Origin: an uncultured Eudoraea sp.
Lineage (GTDB): Bacteria > Bacteroidota > Bacteroidia > Flavobacteriales > Flavobacteriaceae
Length of the DNA: 64,000 bases
Direction: 5' to 3'
Assembly (NCBI RefSeq): GCF_947260015.1
Contig: NZ_CAMYOM010000002.1
Span: 62,001 to 126,000, forward strand
Made by a program: the position numbers and the translations under genes. The notes beneath the pieces were generated by a model. It did not search any database. It saw nothing but the letters and a program-made list of their open reading frames with translations, and was not told the DNA's origin. Shown here in pieces: positions 19,159-28,430 of the stretch (its first letter is position 1; every line of letters begins with the position of its first letter).

Positions 19159-19495
19159 AACGAGGTTGATTTGGGTTAAATTCTCGAAAACGTACTAATA
19201 AATAAATTCAGATTTCTGTAATACTTGGGGCATTGCAGAAATGCTCTGATAGCATTTAAACGTTAAACATAGGCATTTCATCTATAATTTCCTAAAAAAA
19301 AGTTAAAAAAAACCAAAATATTAAATACTTTCAACTCTGATTAATTTCAATTTTTCAAATCCTTTTGCCATAGACAAAAAAATAAAATTAACTTGTGAAC
19401 TGTTATCCCCGCACTATTTCCCTTTTTAATAATATGGGCAATAAAGGGAATGTCCTATATTTTGTTTTACTTTGAATTTTTAAAAGACTAAACCA

Positions 19496-20689
19496 ATGAA
19501 CCCATCTGCATCCGGTTGGATTGACAAATTCGGGTACGATGTAAAAGATAATCTTGAAGCTTTTGTTGATTTCAGGGATCTTTACGGGGGACTTAAAACG
19601 TCCGGTTTTGTCTATGGTCTAAATATCAAGATTCCGCGTTTTATTAGTCCTGAGCATACTTTGTCTGAGGATGAAAAGGCAAAGATTAACCTGCTTACTG
19701 CCTTATTCTTTACTTTTAAATTAGAACATAACAACTCAAATTTTGACGATTTTCTAAAAAAAATATTTCAATTTTATAAGGAACTTAATATCAGTAATAT
19801 TTCTTTCCTCAATAAAATCCTTACCGGTAGTAAAACCTCCAAACAACTTGAAAAACTGATTGACTCCAGGGTTTACCTGGGCGATAATGTATTTAGTAAA
19901 ACCTTCAACAGAATTATTACAAACTCACTATTATTTATTGATGTTCTTACATTTAAATATTACCTGAACGGAGGCAAAAATATTAGGGAACACGCTCAAA
20001 CGCTGGAATACCTGACCATAAATGTTACCTCACATGCATTAAACTCCAAAGAGAAAAACAAAACGGATGAGCGTTTAGCTCAACTTTTTGCTTCTTCAAT
20101 GACTTTTATTGATGGTGAAAAACAAGAATTTGATGGTTCATACAGAGCACAATTATTGGATAACTCAGCAATCTGGGAAAATCATTATTTTCTGGATGTG
20201 GCATGTCTTACAGTTTGGGAAGATAAAACACTTGAATATCAGGAATCCGAATTTATCTTTGGTATTGGCAAAGATCTTGGTTTTGAGAGAAAAGAGATTT
20301 CCCGATCATTGGAGGAAATTACTTCCTTCTTTGAAAAAAATTCTGCAAATATTCCTTTTCTGAAAGACCCCAACATGGCAATTCAATTTTATGATAGCAT
20401 GTCAAAAGTGGTCAATAAACTAATTTTAAGAAATAATAAAAGACTTCAAAAAGAATTATCAGAGAGTAAAGAATTGATGCAACTACTTTCCAAGTCCACG
20501 GTCAAGGACCTCAGTCCGGCAGAAAAGAAAAAAGTTCAAAATCAGCTTATAGATATTTTTAAAAGCATACCATCGCTGGCTATATTTTTATTGCCCGGAG
20601 GAGCAGTTTTATTACCAATTTTTATTAAATTAATCCCTAAATTACTGCCCTCTGCTTTTGATGACAACAGAGTGGATAAAAAGTCTTAA
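19496..20689 (+). CDS. LETM1-related protein (biofilm-associated type)
   Basis: Protein of 397 residues without a signal peptide. The C-terminus (about 325-390) has the LETM1-like pattern: a helix with LMQLLSKSTVKDLSPAEKKK, then IPSLAIFLLPGG and the hydrophobic segment ending KLIPKLLPSAF. The N-terminal 300 residues are helical, with a region (about 60-140) reminiscent of a TerB-like helical bundle. In Bacteroidota this architecture is annotated as LETM1-related biofilm-associated protein; the mitochondrial LETM1 domain takes part in ion homeostasis and ribosome contacts, but the bacterial function is not established. It is monocistronic and converges on the LytTR operon. Confidence 0.75.
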   Translation: MNPSASGWIDKFGYDVKDNLEAFVDFRDLYGGLKTSGFVYGLNIKIPRFISPEHTLSEDEKAKINLLTALFFTFKLEHNNSNFDDFLKKIFQFYKELNISNISFLNKILTGSKTSKQLEKLIDSRVYLGDNVFSKTFNRIITNSLLFIDVLTFKYYLNGGKNIREHAQTLEYLTINVTSHALNSKEKNKTDERLAQLFASSMTFIDGEKQEFDGSYRAQLLDNSAIWENHYFLDVACLTVWEDKTLEYQESEFIFGIGKDLGFERKEISRSLEEITSFFEKNSANIPFLKDPNMAIQFYDSMSKVVNKLILRNNKRLQKELSESKELMQLLSKSTVKDLSPAEKKKVQNQLIDIFKSIPSLAIFLLPGGAVLLPIFIKLIPKLLPSAFDDNRVDKKS

Positions 20690-20704
20690 AAAGCCACAAA
20701 AAAC

Positions 20705-20729
20705 TAACTATAAGAAAAATCTATAGTTA
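20705..20729. terminator. AT-rich hairpin between convergent genes
   Basis: Arms TAACTATA and TATAGTTA with a 9-base loop lie between the LETM1-like gene and the convergent LytTR gene. The stem is weak and the T-tract poor, so it is a doubtful terminator. Confidence 0.3.
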
Positions 20730-20765
20730 TACTTATATACTTATATATCAGGTCTTTAATGCTTA

Positions 20766-21521
20766 TCATTCCAACCATAACTTAAAATCTCTAACCCTTT
20801 CCCTACTAACGATTATTTCCTGCTCATTATAGTGATTTAATTTGATTATCAGGCGAGAATTGGTGTATGAAATAATGTCTTTTATATGATTGATATTGAC
20901 ATAGAACTTTCTGCTTACTCTAAAGAATATTTGTGGTGATAATTCATTTTCAAGGTTTTCTAATGTCGTATCCAGAAGATAGTTTCTTCCTTCTTTCGTT
21001 GCAGCATATGTACCTTTATTTTCGCTATAGAAACATTCAATTTCATCGGCATTGATAATTTTCAGATGCTGTCCAAGTCTAATAGTAAATCTTTTTTTAT
21101 ATTCTCTTTCAAGGGGGTTGACCAGTAACTTTTTTATATCCTCAAAATCCAGACTTATTTGATCATGATTCGGTTTCAGGTTTTGATATTTTCTAACTGC
21201 ACTCTCCAACTCTTCATCGTCAATTGGTTTTAGAAGATAATCTATACTGTTAAGTTTAAATGCCTGTAATGCATATTCATCATAAGCCGTGGTAAAAATA
21301 ATAGCACTATTAATCTCAACCAGATCAAAAATTTCAAAGGATAAGCCATCCGACAATTGAATATCGAGAAAAATCAAATCCGGATGCTCATTGTTCTGAA
21401 ACCATTCCACAGCCTCTTCCACAGAATGAAGCATGGTAGACACATTAACATTAAGTTCAGTGAGCAACCTCGCTAGTCTCCTTGCGGCGGGTTTTTCGTC
21501 TTCAATTATCAATACATTCAT
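20766..21521 (-). CDS. LytTR-family response regulator
   Basis: Protein of 251 residues: an N-terminal receiver domain (1-120) with acidic residues Glu7/Asp8, phospho-acceptor Asp53 (FLDIQ), the TTAYDEYAL switch region and Lys in LLKPID, followed by a LytTR DNA-binding domain (about 145-250). It is the last gene of a minus-strand operon that begins with a TPR protein and a LytS-type kinase carrying a 2TM domain, so the kinase encoded four genes upstream is its obvious partner. LytTR regulators bind promoter direct repeats; targets here are unknown. The gap to the preceding 2TM gene is 64 bases. Confidence 0.92.
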   Translation of the reverse strand: MNVLIIEDEKPAARRLARLLTELNVNVSTMLHSVEEAVEWFQNNEHPDLIFLDIQLSDGLSFEIFDLVEINSAIIFTTAYDEYALQAFKLNSIDYLLKPIDDEELESAVRKYQNLKPNHDQISLDFEDIKKLLVNPLEREYKKRFTIRLGQHLKIINADEIECFYSENKGTYAATKEGRNYLLDTTLENLENELSPQIFFRVSRKFYVNINHIKDIISYTNSRLIIKLNHYNEQEIIVSRERVRDFKLWLE

Positions 21522-21585
21522 GCCAATAATTTAATCAATTGCTATTGTTTTCAAAATAATCGAATACTTTACTAAAATGCTTTTA

Positions 21586-21903
21586 CTATTTGAATTTATC
21601 AGCTTCACGTTTGTCTTTTTCAATATATTTCTGAATTTGGCGCTCTTCCCATTCTTTTCCAAATAGCGGGTTATAATTAAATACGTGCGCCCCGTGAAAT
21701 GCCAGTCCTATTCCCCAGAATATCAAGGTAAAAAACGTAGGAAATTGCCAGAAACTTTCTCCTTCACCCATAGTGCTTATATAAACATTCACAAGAATAA
21801 AAGAGTTGATCACAATATAAACGGCTAAATGTATATAAAATCCTTTAATCTTTTCCACTCTTTTCTTAGCTCTTTCGAGCTTATTATTATTTTCAATATC
21901 CAT
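21586..21903 (-). CDS. 2TM domain-containing small membrane protein
   Basis: Protein of 105 residues: an amphipathic N-terminal helix (LERAKKRVEKIKGFY), two transmembrane helices (about 25-47 and 55-78), then the conserved C-terminal motif NPLFGKEWEERQIQKY. This is the 2TM domain family of Bacteroidota, often found beside or fused to LytS-type histidine kinases. It lies directly upstream of the LytTR regulator gene and is one of four 2TM domains in this operon. Of the four it is the most divergent, with the longest loop between the helices. Function unknown; a membrane signalling accessory role is inferred from context. Confidence 0.85.
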   Translation of the reverse strand: MDIENNNKLERAKKRVEKIKGFYIHLAVYIVINSFILVNVYISTMGEGESFWQFPTFFTLIFWGIGLAFHGAHVFNYNPLFGKEWEERQIQKYIEKDKREADKFK

Positions 21904-21938
21904 TAGTATTGTATTTATTATAATTTTTTAAAAATAGT

Positions 21939-22241
21939 TTACTCCCATCTGTTTTTATGTTCATCTTCCCGCATGATCTCCTTTATCTTACGCTCTTCCC
22001 AGTCCTTTCCAAAAAATGGGTTTAAGTTAAATATTCCGATAGCGTGAAAAATAATACCTATTCCCCATCCGAATGCTGCCCATAAAAACCACATATAACT
22101 CCACTGATTATTCCAGTAGTTAATTAATGCCAGGAATGAGATCACCAGTACATAGGATACTAAATTTCCATAAAATTTCTTTAAGCCATCCACGCGTTCT
22201 TTTGCTCTCAGGTATTTATTTTCTTTGTTAAAATCTTCCAT
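21939..22241 (-). CDS. 2TM domain-containing small membrane protein
   Basis: 100 residues with the same plan as its neighbours: basic amphipathic helix (YLRAKERVDGLKKFYGN), two membrane spans (about 27-48 and 52-76), and NPFFGKDWEERKIKEI after the second span. Its sequence is intermediate between the first and third 2TM genes of the operon. It is 35 bases from the next 2TM gene and 78 bases from the previous one. Family known, function unknown. Confidence 0.85.
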   Translation of the reverse strand: MEDFNKENKYLRAKERVDGLKKFYGNLVSYVLVISFLALINYWNNQWSYMWFLWAAFGWGIGIIFHAIGIFNLNPFFGKDWEERKIKEIMREDEHKNRWE

Positions 22242-22319
22242 GATATATTTGTTAATAGTTATTTATTTTTTAGTGTGGTCCTAAAAATGGTCAACTTAGG
22301 GAATCGGTTTCAAAGAAGT

Positions 22320-22601
22320 TTAAAAACCTTCCTTATTTATTAATTCCTGTATTTTTCTTTGCTCCCATACCTTCCCCCACAAAGGATTAATTCCATAGGC
22401 AGCCATACCTGTAACTACCATGCCAAAGCCCCAGCCAAGAGCCGGAAAAACCGCCCAGGAAAAGCTGGTGGTCTCATAATTTATCCATATAAGAATAGGG
22501 ATAACTATGCAGTATAAAATACTACTGGCATAAAACTCCTTAATAGCCTTTACCTGTTCCTTTGCCCTTAAAAAACTGGTAACTCTTCTATTGTTTTCCA
22601 C
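22320..22601 (-). CDS. 2TM domain-containing small membrane protein, close paralogue of the kinase tail
   Basis: 93 residues: helix FLRAKEQVKAIKEFY, two membrane spans, then NPLWGKVWEQRKIQEL. It is strikingly similar to the C-terminal 2TM domain of the kinase encoded just upstream, sharing YCIVIP, FPALGWGFG and NPLWGK, so the stand-alone gene and the fused domain derive from a recent duplication. A 136-base gap separates it from the kinase gene, long enough for its own promoter, although none of consensus quality was found. Confidence 0.85.
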   Translation of the reverse strand: MENNRRVTSFLRAKEQVKAIKEFYASSILYCIVIPILIWINYETTSFSWAVFPALGWGFGMVVTGMAAYGINPLWGKVWEQRKIQELINKEGF

Positions 22602-22737
22602 GATTCCTGTTTTGTAAATGATTCTGATATTAATTACAATTCAAAATTGCGATATGTAAGACAACTTTCTAAATTTAAGTTTCTCAATCGTATTATTAAA
22701 CGGATGAATTGTAATTTTAAATTGAACTAATCCCTTC

Positions 22738-24069
22738 CTAAAACTTATCATTATCCATTAATTCTTTTATCTTCTTTTCCTCCCAGTTCTTCCCCCATAA
22801 AGGATTATAACCATACGCCTCCATTCCGTGCATTAAAAGTCCAAAACCCCATCCCAGTGCTGGAAAGATTGCCCATGGAAAACTTGTTGACTTAAAATTT
22901 AACCAAATCAAAAAAGGGATTACAATGCAATATGCAGTAAGATTTCCATAGAATCCCTTAATTGACTCAACTCGTTCTTTAGCTTTCTGATATCTCTTAT
23001 CACTGATATAGATTTGCTGAGATTCCCTCATACTAACCATCTTCGTAAGCATGGGCAATAAGATTGTAAAATCCTTCGAGGTCTTTATAATTTCAACTTC
23101 TTTGTCCGAAAGGATACTATACCGTTGTTGAATATTCCTGAGTCCTACCCCACTACTCTTCTTGACCACCTGTTTCTCTTGCAGATTATTCTGAATAACA
23201 AGTGATTCGCCGTCTTCGAAAACCTTAATATGCAAAGGTCTTGTGCTGGTAGCAACGTTGTGTTTAACCGCATTTTCCAGCAAAAGTTGCAGAGATAGCG
23301 GCACTATCTTAGCTTCGGGATTACTGCACTTTTCCGGAATATCAAAGACGATACTGTCTTCAAATCTCATTTTTAGTAATCGTATATATGTTTTTGCAAA
23401 CTGAAGTTCCTCGTCAACGGTTACCAGGTCCTTGTTTTTTTGTTCCAGAACGTACCTGTATACTTTAGATAAAGAGGTAGTGAATTTTTGAGCCTGATCA
23501 GGATCCTCCTCAATTAAACTTGTAAGAACATTAAGACTATTAAATAAAAAATGAGGGTCTAGCTGATTTTTTAAAGCATCGAACTTTGCGGAAGCTGTCC
23601 CGGCAATTATCTTTTGTTCCTTGACTTTTTTATCCTGTAAAGCCCTGTAAAAGTAAAACGCATGAAAAAAGACAGTAAATACAATGGTGATTAATAGTGC
23701 TATTAGGTAATGGATAGCCCTTTCTCCAGAGAGAAATTCCTCCCAACTGGCGCCTTCGAACCCCATCCTAATCAATATTCTTATAAAAAGAATACCAAAC
23801 ATGGTTAGAACTATTCCACCAACGGCTCCTATAACCAGTCTGTACCTGCCATATTTTTTCCAAACAACCCGATGATTTAAATAATCAAAAAAAGAACTGT
23901 TAATAATGGTCAGTATCACTGAATAAAATAAATTATGACCTACACGTATGAAAAATTCTCTATCAAATTGAACTGAACCATTTGCAAAGAATTCAATACC
24001 AACAAAAATTACAGATAAGACCAGCCCAATAATTACGCCCACTAAAAATGTCTTAAACAGATATCTCAT
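22738..24069 (-). CDS. LytS-type sensor histidine kinase with C-terminal 2TM domain
   Basis: Protein of 443 residues. About four membrane spans occupy 1-150. The His_kinase (LytS/YehU) domain follows, with phospho-acceptor His173 in DPHFLFNSLN; then a HATPase region with the N-box QLLLENAVKHN (about 261-271) and a G-box around SGVGLRNIQQR. Residues about 365-440 form a complete 2TM domain (AKERVESIKGFY, two spans, NPLWGKNWEEKKI). Placing a membrane pair after the ATPase tethers the catalytic core at both ends. It is 15 bases downstream of a TPR protein gene and upstream of three stand-alone 2TM genes and a LytTR regulator, its likely partner. Confidence 0.92.
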   Translation of the reverse strand: MRYLFKTFLVGVIIGLVLSVIFVGIEFFANGSVQFDREFFIRVGHNLFYSVILTIINSSFFDYLNHRVVWKKYGRYRLVIGAVGGIVLTMFGILFIRILIRMGFEGASWEEFLSGERAIHYLIALLITIVFTVFFHAFYFYRALQDKKVKEQKIIAGTASAKFDALKNQLDPHFLFNSLNVLTSLIEEDPDQAQKFTTSLSKVYRYVLEQKNKDLVTVDEELQFAKTYIRLLKMRFEDSIVFDIPEKCSNPEAKIVPLSLQLLLENAVKHNVATSTRPLHIKVFEDGESLVIQNNLQEKQVVKKSSGVGLRNIQQRYSILSDKEVEIIKTSKDFTILLPMLTKMVSMRESQQIYISDKRYQKAKERVESIKGFYGNLTAYCIVIPFLIWLNFKSTSFPWAIFPALGWGFGLLMHGMEAYGYNPLWGKNWEEKKIKELMDNDKF

Positions 24070-24084
24070 TATTTAAAGCCTTAA

Positions 24085-24723
24085 TTATTTATTAACTTTC
24101 TGATTTTCACACTTATTGAGGATCATTACAGCTCTTTCTTTTCCCCAGTTGGGATAAAAAGGTCCTTCAGGTTTAAAGTTAGTAAAAAGTTCTAATGACC
24201 GCGCCACGTCTTTACAATATGGTGTGGTATCCTTTCCAAAGTATTTAGCAGAACCCATGTCCCACTCAGCCTTAGACAAAACCACTCTGGGATTATCAGG
24301 GGCCAGGGCTAATGCTTTTATATAAATAGCAGTGTTCTTTGCTGAAAGGGTCATGCCATAGGTGGCGCCATCAAAAGCTATCCAAGCTGTATGGATCAAT
24401 GCCTGCTGTATCAGAATTTCCGGGTTTTCTGGCGATATGGTCTTGGCAAGATCAATAGATTCCTGAGCTTTTTCCAGCTGTTGGCTTATCTTTTCTTTAT
24501 CTGTTTCGCCAAACGAGCGCAAAGTATTTAGCTGAGCAACGTAATAATATGGCAACCAATTATCCAATTCGGCGATCGCGATGCGTTCAAAAAGATTGGA
24601 TGCTTCTGTTGTCTTTTCCTCTCCCCAAAGGGCAAATGCCTGTTGCATGCCTTTGGTATATTTATCCTGGCCGAATACAGATAGGCCTATAAAAAAAGAT
24701 ATTAGCAATAAAGTGTTTTTCAT
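24085..24723 (-). CDS. exported TPR-like protein, first gene of the 2TM/LytS operon
   Basis: Protein of 212 residues with a signal peptide (about residues 1-18, ending SVFGQ). The mature part consists of helical repeats resembling tetratricopeptide repeats (about 22-60, 75-110, 130-165), including ALALAPDNPRVVLSKAEW. A single Cys pair (about 168 and 205) may form a disulfide. It opens the minus-strand operon containing the LytS-type kinase, with a 15-base gap. A periplasmic sensor or partner role for that kinase is plausible but inferred only from position. Confidence 0.7.
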   Translation of the reverse strand: MKNTLLLISFFIGLSVFGQDKYTKGMQQAFALWGEEKTTEASNLFERIAIAELDNWLPYYYVAQLNTLRSFGETDKEKISQQLEKAQESIDLAKTISPENPEILIQQALIHTAWIAFDGATYGMTLSAKNTAIYIKALALAPDNPRVVLSKAEWDMGSAKYFGKDTTPYCKDVARSLELFTNFKPEGPFYPNWGKERAVMILNKCENQKVNK

Positions 24724-24864
24724 TTTTAGGAGTTTTAAAGGTTAATAGTTCAAAAATGGTCCAAAACCCGTTCCGAAATAAAAAAGACTTCCTGAACTGT
24801 AGATTTTTAATGACTAATTGTAATTTAGAGCTTCCTTTGGTGAAGAATAAGTAACGGAAGACCT

Positions 24865-25485
24865 ATGTATATACCACAACACTATAAAAATGAAAATCTT
24901 AAAGAAGTTAAGGAATTCATTATTAATAATTCCTTTGGTATTTTAATAAATCATATGAACGGTAAACCCTGGGCCACTCATATCCCATTAGAATTAGATA
25001 AGGACGCCAATGGGAAAGACATCCTGGTAGGTCATATTGCAAAAGCTAATCCACAATGGAAATATTTTACCGAAGGCACTGAAGTACTTTGTATTTTTAA
25101 CGGACCACATAGTTACGTTTCTTCATCCTGGTATGTAGAAGAAGAAGTTCCTACCTGGAATTATATTGCAGTACATGTCTACGGATTATTAAAAATTCAG
25201 GACAACAAGGCGCTGATGACTTCTCTTCATAAACTGGTAGATAAATATGAGCGAAAATCAGAAAATCCCATATCCCTGAATAATTTGTCCAAGAATACTC
25301 TCAGGCAAGTTAAAGGCGTTGTAGGTTTTGAGATTGAAATCAAGGAAATACAGGCAGCTTATAAGCTTTCACAAGGACGTGAACAGGATCATCCCAGAAT
25401 AATTGAGGAGTTAGCAAAACGAGACCCCAATGGTGGACATGCCATAGTAGAAGCCATGAAAAAATCAAATAAAAAACTTAAATAA
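24865..25485 (+). CDS. PaiB-like FMN-binding split-barrel protein
   Basis: Protein of 206 residues matching the PaiB family throughout: it opens MYIPQHYKNEN, with HIPLELDK, GHIAKANPQW, NGPHSYVSSSWY and VPTWNYIAVHVYG, the residues that build the FMN-binding split barrel. Bacillus PaiB is described as a negative regulator of sporulation and protease genes, but many members behave as flavin-binding proteins of uncertain role, so the function here is open. It is monocistronic, divergent from the 2TM operon, and converges on a LytTR gene 37 bases away. Confidence 0.88.
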   Translation: MYIPQHYKNENLKEVKEFIINNSFGILINHMNGKPWATHIPLELDKDANGKDILVGHIAKANPQWKYFTEGTEVLCIFNGPHSYVSSSWYVEEEVPTWNYIAVHVYGLLKIQDNKALMTSLHKLVDKYERKSENPISLNNLSKNTLRQVKGVVGFEIEIKEIQAAYKLSQGREQDHPRIIEELAKRDPNGGHAIVEAMKKSNKKLK

Positions 25486-25522
25486 GAGAGTTTGTAGTAG
25501 AAGAATGCTACTCTTTTTAACT

Positions 25523-26260
25523 TTAAATGGTATGTAATCTTCCCAGCAGAAATTCCTTATATGACTTGCTTATTGGAATAACCTTCCTGTCTATCTCCAG
25601 ATGACTATCGGCTACAATATCCAACTTGCATATGTTAACGATAAATGACCTGTGAACACGTATAAAACAGCTGTCTCTTAATTCATTTTCAATTGTTTTT
25701 AAAGTGCTTACAACCAAATATTTACCTATTTCGGTTATAATATTACAATAGTTTCGTTCGGCCTCAATATAAAGAATTTGGTCTAATAATACTTTAACCA
25801 TTTTCCCATTATGCCTGACAAAAATCCGATCTGATAAAACCTCCAAATTATTTTGGCCCAGGTATTGTTTTAAACTTCCGTTATCCTTTATTTTCTCAAC
25901 AACCAGTGAAATCGTCCGCTGAAGATTTAATTTGTTAAACGGTTTGGAAATAAAAGCATAAGGTTGCGTTTCTTTTGCCCTTGAAAAAGTGCCGTCATCA
26001 TTATTGGCAGTTAAATATATTATGGGTATTTCATTTTGCAGATGAATAGCAATAGCTGCATCTATGCCATCTATAGCACCTTTAAGATTTATATCCATCA
26101 AAATGATATCAGGTTTATTTTGGTTTGCATTACTAATTGCGTCTTCACCCCGGGACACAATTCCAATGACTTCGTAACCTAACTTTGTTAATTGTAATGA
26201 AAGATTCGCTGCGATAATCATATCGTCTTCCACTATTAAAATTCTAATTAACTTATCCAT
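25523..26260 (-). CDS. LytTR-family response regulator paired with a TPR histidine kinase
   Basis: Protein of 245 residues: receiver domain (5-125) with Glu11-Asp12-Asp13, phospho-acceptor Asp in LMDINLKG (about residue 57) and Lys in ISKPFNK, then a LytTR DNA-binding domain (about 145-243, with YIEAERNYCNI and FIRVHRSFIVN). The gene begins 2 bases after the stop of the upstream kinase gene, so the pair is tightly coupled. It differs from the other LytTR regulator in this window by its longer receiver linker. Targets are unknown; the adjacent divergent exported-protein cluster is a candidate. Confidence 0.92.
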   Translation of the reverse strand: MDKLIRILIVEDDMIIAANLSLQLTKLGYEVIGIVSRGEDAISNANQNKPDIILMDINLKGAIDGIDAAIAIHLQNEIPIIYLTANNDDGTFSRAKETQPYAFISKPFNKLNLQRTISLVVEKIKDNGSLKQYLGQNNLEVLSDRIFVRHNGKMVKVLLDQILYIEAERNYCNIITEIGKYLVVSTLKTIENELRDSCFIRVHRSFIVNICKLDIVADSHLEIDRKVIPISKSYKEFLLGRLHTI

Positions 26261-26262
26261 AT

Positions 26263-28224
26263 TTAAGCTGCTTTATGGTTTTGAAATTCAAAAGAAACTG
26301 CCGTTCCCTTCTTAACACTTAAGGACATTTTGCCTTCCAATTGCCTGGTAAGTAATTCAATTAATTGAGTGCCAAAGCCTGTACCCTCCATCTTATCATA
26401 GAAGTTTTTACCTATACCATTATCTGACACTTCTAAATGTAACTGATTCCCTGATTCTATAAGACTAATCTTTATAAATCCTTTACGATTATCCGGAAAA
26501 GCATATTTTAAGGCATTGGTAAACAACTCATTCACAATCAGACCAATTGGAATTGCGGTATCAACATCCAATTCCAGCTCCTTCATCTCACATTCAATAT
26601 GTATTCTTTCTGATGCCCCGTAAATATCTACAATATAATCTCCCAGGCTCTTGAAATATTCCTTCATTTCTATAGATGAAAAACTTTGACCCTGATAAAG
26701 TTTTTGGTGAACCATACTCATACTATGAACCCGAAGTTGGCTTTTATGCATAGCGTCGGCCACCTTAGTATCTCCTACTTGTTCGGATTGCAGAGATAAT
26801 AAACTGGATACAACTTCCAAATTATTTTTTACACGATGGTGTATTTCTTTTAGTAAAAATTCTTTTTCGTCATTTTGTTTTTTAAGCAATATGTTTTTCT
26901 TCTTATTGGTTTGTATGGTATTGTATAAAAGTATTAAAATTAAGAGCAATAGCCCTCCGATAAGAATCATTAGCGTCTGAGTTGATCTTTGCTTTTTAAT
27001 TTGATTTTCTTGTACTATAATAGTACTCTCTTTTTGAGCAACGTCAAACTCTGTAAGTAATAATGAAATATGCTGATCTGCTTCTGCTGTAAATATCTCC
27101 TTTTTAAGCTTATCATATTCTGCATAGGCCTGATAGGCTTCCCGATAATTGTGATTACCGGCATAGGCCTTACCCAATGCTTCATAGGCCTGACTAAGAT
27201 AAAAATCATCTCCAAAATCAGCTGTGGCAATGTCAATACTTCTCTCAAGACTCTCGATCGCCGAAATGTATTTTCCTTGTAGATTTTGTGATTTACCTAT
27301 AGATAACCAGGAACGCATTAACATAAAGTTATTATCCAGCAATTGCCCATATTTTACAGCATTTTCACCTGCAAGATCTGCGGCATCAAAATCGTTAAGA
27401 TAGGCCTTCAGATATACCATAGAAATATATACATCGCATAAATTATTATAAAAGCCATATCGCTCCCCAATTGCTATAGAATGTTCATAATAATTAAGAG
27501 CTTCTTCATGTTTATCCAGTGCCAGATAACAATTCCCAACTACATATAATGTAAAATCATAATCCAGGTCGTTTAATCCTCGTTCCTCAAAAAGAGTTAA
27601 GGCCTTTTGGCCATATTCCAAAGCTTTTTCATAGCGTGATTGTTTCCAGAATAAATTGCTTAAATCACTAAAAGCAACGGCCATTGCCCTTTTATCCTTT
27701 AATTGATCTGCTAATATCAGGGTTTCCATAGCAATATCGGCTGCTTTATCTAGTTTGCCCTGTCTTTCATATACATATCCCAACTGAGTATAGACCAATG
27801 GCAGGTCTTTTTCCAAAACTTTTTTCATTGCGGATTCTAAAGCAAATCTGGCACTATCCAGTTTTTCCATCCTTAAAAGAATAGCTCCCTCCGTAATTTG
27901 GAACCTTCCTTCCCATAAGGTATCTTTTTTATCACGGGTTAGTTGCAAACCTTCCTTTGTAAAATTTAAGGCTTTTATTAAATTCCTGGTATGCCAGTAA
28001 TAGGCAAGGTCGTTGAGAATATTGAACCGGATTGTATCTATCTTGCTAAAGGGGTAGGAGCTCTCAAGAATGTCGAGATAGGAGATTCCAAAATTATCTG
28101 TATCAACAAATACTCTATTGTAAGAATTTTCGCTATCAAAGTTTACAATTTGGGCCTGAAGAGGTTTAGGGCTCAAAAATGAGCAAATGAAGAAAATCAA
28201 TACCGTTAAAAATCGGCTTACCAT
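26263..28224 (-). CDS. TPR-repeat HisKA_2 sensor histidine kinase
   Basis: Protein of 653 residues. A signal peptide (about 1-24) precedes a periplasmic array of about seven tetratricopeptide repeats (60-370), a coiled segment, one membrane span (about 412-432, LMILIGGLLLLILILLY), and a HisKA_2 dimerisation domain with EIHHRVKNNL (His462/His463). A HATPase domain (about 540-650) follows, with the N-box VNELFTNALKYAF and GIGKNF. It is the partner of the LytTR regulator encoded 2 bases downstream. The TPR region probably senses a periplasmic protein or peptide ligand. It is divergent from the NTF2/SnoaL gene cluster. Confidence 0.92.
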   Translation of the reverse strand: MVSRFLTVLIFFICSFLSPKPLQAQIVNFDSENSYNRVFVDTDNFGISYLDILESSYPFSKIDTIRFNILNDLAYYWHTRNLIKALNFTKEGLQLTRDKKDTLWEGRFQITEGAILLRMEKLDSARFALESAMKKVLEKDLPLVYTQLGYVYERQGKLDKAADIAMETLILADQLKDKRAMAVAFSDLSNLFWKQSRYEKALEYGQKALTLFEERGLNDLDYDFTLYVVGNCYLALDKHEEALNYYEHSIAIGERYGFYNNLCDVYISMVYLKAYLNDFDAADLAGENAVKYGQLLDNNFMLMRSWLSIGKSQNLQGKYISAIESLERSIDIATADFGDDFYLSQAYEALGKAYAGNHNYREAYQAYAEYDKLKKEIFTAEADQHISLLLTEFDVAQKESTIIVQENQIKKQRSTQTLMILIGGLLLLILILLYNTIQTNKKKNILLKKQNDEKEFLLKEIHHRVKNNLEVVSSLLSLQSEQVGDTKVADAMHKSQLRVHSMSMVHQKLYQGQSFSSIEMKEYFKSLGDYIVDIYGASERIHIECEMKELELDVDTAIPIGLIVNELFTNALKYAFPDNRKGFIKISLIESGNQLHLEVSDNGIGKNFYDKMEGTGFGTQLIELLTRQLEGKMSLSVKKGTAVSFEFQNHKAA

Positions 28225-28351
28225 GATAATTTATAAATAATCGAAGGGGGACGGTAATTTCTAAATATACAAATTTTAACATAATAATTGCTTCGCTAAG
28301 TGAAAATATACATTCGGACAGTAAATAGGGCTATTCGTCCATACCTGCTTT

Positions 28352-28359
28352 TATTTTTG
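28352..28359 (+). promoter_or_regulatory. candidate -7 box TATTTTTG upstream of the NTF2/SnoaL cluster
   Basis: Exact TAnnTTTG match, 71 bases before ATG 28431. The region upstream lacks a clear TTG -33 element, which would fit an activator-dependent promoter. Confidence 0.35.
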
Positions 28360-28430
28360 CCATTATATATCGTCTTTAGCTAACCGCATAGGTATAATGA
28401 ACGCTTATCGGGTAATCTGTGTGGAAAATT

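Larger units (their letters stand above)
18887..19495. other. long intergenic region (609 bases)
   Basis: It contains the SOD terminator at 18906-18936 and one short minus-strand frame (19057-19158, listed separately). The remainder is AT-rich with runs of A and T just before the LETM1-like gene; no RNA gene, repeat or promoter of consensus quality was recognised. Confidence 0.6.
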
